Made by a program: the position numbers and the translations under genes
The notes under the pieces: model-generated
The model's database searches: none
What the model saw: only the letters and a program-made list of their open reading frames with translations
Told to the model about the DNA's origin: nothing
Part shown: positions 13,174-14,543 of the stretch, piece after piece
Position numbering within the stretch: the first letter of the stretch is position 1
How the letters are laid out: the number at the start of each line of letters is the position of its first letter
Source: an uncultured Eubacterium sp.
GTDB lineage: Bacteria > Bacillota > Clostridia > Peptostreptococcales > Anaerovoracaceae
Direction of reading: 5' to 3'
Assembly (NCBI GenBank): GCA_947367725.1
Contig: CANBFZ010000010.1
Coordinates: 1-14,543 of the forward strand
Length of the DNA stretch: 14,543 bases

Positions 13174-14349
13174 ATGATAAAAATGAAAAAACGGCAGTTT
13201 GTGACAATCCTGCTGTGTACAGTGCTGATAACACTGCTTGTCGTGTTTGGCGCATTTTATGCGTTTATGGGCATTCGAGATGTGAAACTGGTACAAGGCA
13301 AGGATTATAACATGCTGGTGGATTTGTCACAGAAATACAGCAAGCTGTATACGCTGCAGACCACGATCAACGATAAATTCCTCTGGGAAACCGATGAGAG
13401 CCAGCAGATGGAGGTGCTTTACAAGGCGTTGGTGGAATCGCTGGACGATAAATATTCCGCTTATATGAACCAAGAAGAAACCGAAAAGTGGAATCGCTAT
13501 GTGACCGGTGTTTTCACAGGGGTTGGAATCACCATTACGAAAAATGAAAAAGGGCAAATTGTCATTGCCAGCGTTATAGAAGAAGGACCTGCCAATGTCA
13601 GCGGTATGAAAGTCGGTGACATTATATTAAAAGTAGACGGAAAACGCTACCAGGACCTTGAGGAGACGGCGTCGGCGCTGCAAGGCGACGTTGGCACCAA
13701 GGTCAAGCTGACTTATCAGAGAAAAGGAAAAACAAAGACAGCTTCTATCATACGAGGAGAAGTGGAAGAACGCAGTGTTTATGCTGGTACCGTAGGAGAT
13801 GATTACGGGTATATTAGAATTACCGGGTTTGAGAAGACCACAGCAGAGCAGTTCAAGCGGGAACTTGCAGCCTTTGAAAATCAGAAAGTAAAAGGACTTG
13901 TCATCGATTTGCGTGGAAATCTGGGCGGCATTATGGAACAGAGCATTGAAATTGCCGATATGCTGCTGCCGGAATGCACGATTGTGCATACGGAAGATAA
14001 CCAGGGCAAAAAAGAATATTATAATTCGGACAGCAGCTGTACGAGACTGCGTTATGCGCTGCTCATTGATGAAAATAGCGCCAGTGCATCAGAGATTCTG
14101 GCTGCGGCAGTCAAGGAAAACCAGGGCGGTATTCTTGTAGGCACGACGACCTACGGCAAAGGCATCATTCAGAACTCCATGATGTTCAGTGATCAAACAG
14201 CGCTGCGGCTGACTACCATGCAATATCTGTCGCCGAAAAATCATAAGATTCACGGTGTAGGGGTAAAGCCGGATTATAACGTAAAGCAGCCAGCGAAGGC
14301 AAAGGAAGATAAGCAGCTCAAAAAAGCGCTGGCACTACTATCTCAATAA
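13174..14349 (+). CDS. ctpA: Carboxyl-terminal processing protease CtpA, family S41
   Basis: Membrane-anchored serine protease that trims or degrades exported proteins, recognised through their C-termini. It has 391 residues: a membrane anchor (about 9-31), a helical region, a PDZ domain (about 113-185, VTGVFTGVGITI to the end of the VKLTYQRKG strand) and an S41 catalytic core (about 205-365). The catalytic dyad is S304 in NSASASE (301-307) and K329 in TYGKG (326-330), 25 residues apart as in known members. ATG 13174 is chosen because AGGGG (13161-13165) lies 8 bases upstream and a membrane anchor follows at once; the frame is open upstream within recJ, but that extension is a shadow. In Firmicutes ctpA commonly follows ftsEX and the M23 gene. 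Candidate substrates include that hydrolase (inference). Confidence 0.95.
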   Translation: MIKMKKRQFVTILLCTVLITLLVVFGAFYAFMGIRDVKLVQGKDYNMLVDLSQKYSKLYTLQTTINDKFLWETDESQQMEVLYKALVESLDDKYSAYMNQEETEKWNRYVTGVFTGVGITITKNEKGQIVIASVIEEGPANVSGMKVGDIILKVDGKRYQDLEETASALQGDVGTKVKLTYQRKGKTKTASIIRGEVEERSVYAGTVGDDYGYIRITGFEKTTAEQFKRELAAFENQKVKGLVIDLRGNLGGIMEQSIEIADMLLPECTIVHTEDNQGKKEYYNSDSSCTRLRYALLIDENSASASEILAAAVKENQGGILVGTTTYGKGIIQNSMMFSDQTALRLTTMQYLSPKNHKIHGVGVKPDYNVKQPAKAKEDKQLKKALALLSQ

Positions 14350-14424
14350 GCTGTTTTGCGCCAGAAGGAACAAAGGGCGGATGGATCTTTGCAGGCATTT
14401 GCCTTGCATGCTTAAGAATTGGCT
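14350..14424. other. Spacer after ctpA without a clear terminator
   Basis: Two weak pairings are visible: CAAAG/CTTTG around 14370-14391, and GCAGGC/GCCTTGC around 14391-14407. No T-run follows, so I do not call a terminator. Confidence 0.4.
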
Positions 14425-14453
14425 TTGACTTTCCAGCCTAAAAATGATATAAT
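14425..14453 (+). promoter_or_regulatory. Strong sigma-A-type promoter of the last gene
   Basis: TTGACT (14425-14430) and a perfect TATAAT (14448-14453) with an exact 17-base spacer; the best promoter match in the window. Confidence 0.85.
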
Positions 14454-14490
14454 TTTCAGTATAAAACAGAAAAGAGAAAGGAGCCTGCTG

Positions 14491-14543
14491 ATGGCATACG
14501 ATTCTAAATTCAAAAGAGACGACATCGACGAACTGTTCGACGG
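14491..14543 (+). CDS. N-terminal fragment, possibly YerC/YecD TrpR-like regulator
   Basis: The first 17 codons and two bases of a gene cut by the window end. ATG 14491 has AAAGGAG (14477-14483) 7 bases upstream and the strong promoter before it. The visible residues, ending KRDDIDELFDG, are compatible with the start of YerC/YecD-type TrpR-superfamily regulators, where a charged lead-in precedes xLDxLFxxIL. This is a tentative match on very few residues; the rest of the gene is needed. Confidence 0.4.
   Translation, partial: MAYDSKFKRDDIDELFD

Overview
The window looks like a chromosomal segment of an anaerobic Firmicute of class Clostridia. Supporting signs are a clostridial-type glutamate dehydrogenase, an EndoA/MazF almost collinear with the Bacillus protein (from memory), a split two-gene transketolase, the ftsE-ftsX-CC/M23 peptidase-ctpA cell-division cluster, AGGAGG-type ribosome binding sites and sigma-A-like promoters. 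The family within Clostridia cannot be fixed from sequence alone; Anaerovoracaceae (Eubacteriales Family XIII) is my guess. No rRNA, tRNA, CRISPR array, insertion sequence or phage gene is visible.

Layout. Positions 45-353 hold a composite tandem repeat made only of stem-loop modules. It starts exactly on the stop codon of gdhA (348-1694, minus strand). gdhA has its own promoter and an inverted repeat in its leader. A divergent intergenic region of about 540 bases follows; it carries an mgtE promoter, a possible 39-codon leader ORF and a stem that can hide the mgtE ribosome binding site. Then come mgtE (Mg2+ channel), nnrD (NAD(P)HX repair dehydratase) and ndoA/mazF (endoribonuclease toxin, no antitoxin here), packed with gaps of about 20 bases. 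Past a hairpin lie the two transketolase subunit genes, which end at a strong intrinsic terminator (6722-6766).

The second half begins with a membrane-anchored PrcB-domain protein whose ribosome binding site lies in a strong hairpin. Next is a separately promoted ParA/MinD-like protein with a lysine-less P-loop. The rest is one probable operon for cell-wall remodelling at division: ftsE (with an unusual 159-residue acidic tail), ftsX, a coiled-coil M23 peptidase, recJ and ctpA. A strong promoter then drives a gene cut by the window end, tentatively a YerC/TrpR-like regulator.

How the genes fit together. FtsEX is expected to couple cytoplasmic ATP hydrolysis to activation of the coiled-coil M23 protein outside the membrane, and CtpA is a membrane-anchored carboxyl-terminal processing protease often encoded beside it. 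RecJ is a DNA repair exonuclease carried in the same operon. GdhA and transketolase are central metabolism. Most of the window is ordinary housekeeping. The points worth a second look are the repeat array at the gdhA 3' end, the two putative ribosome-site-sequestering leaders (mgtE and prcB-like), the orphan toxin, the degenerate P-loop protein and the extended FtsE. I see no clear new multi-gene system.
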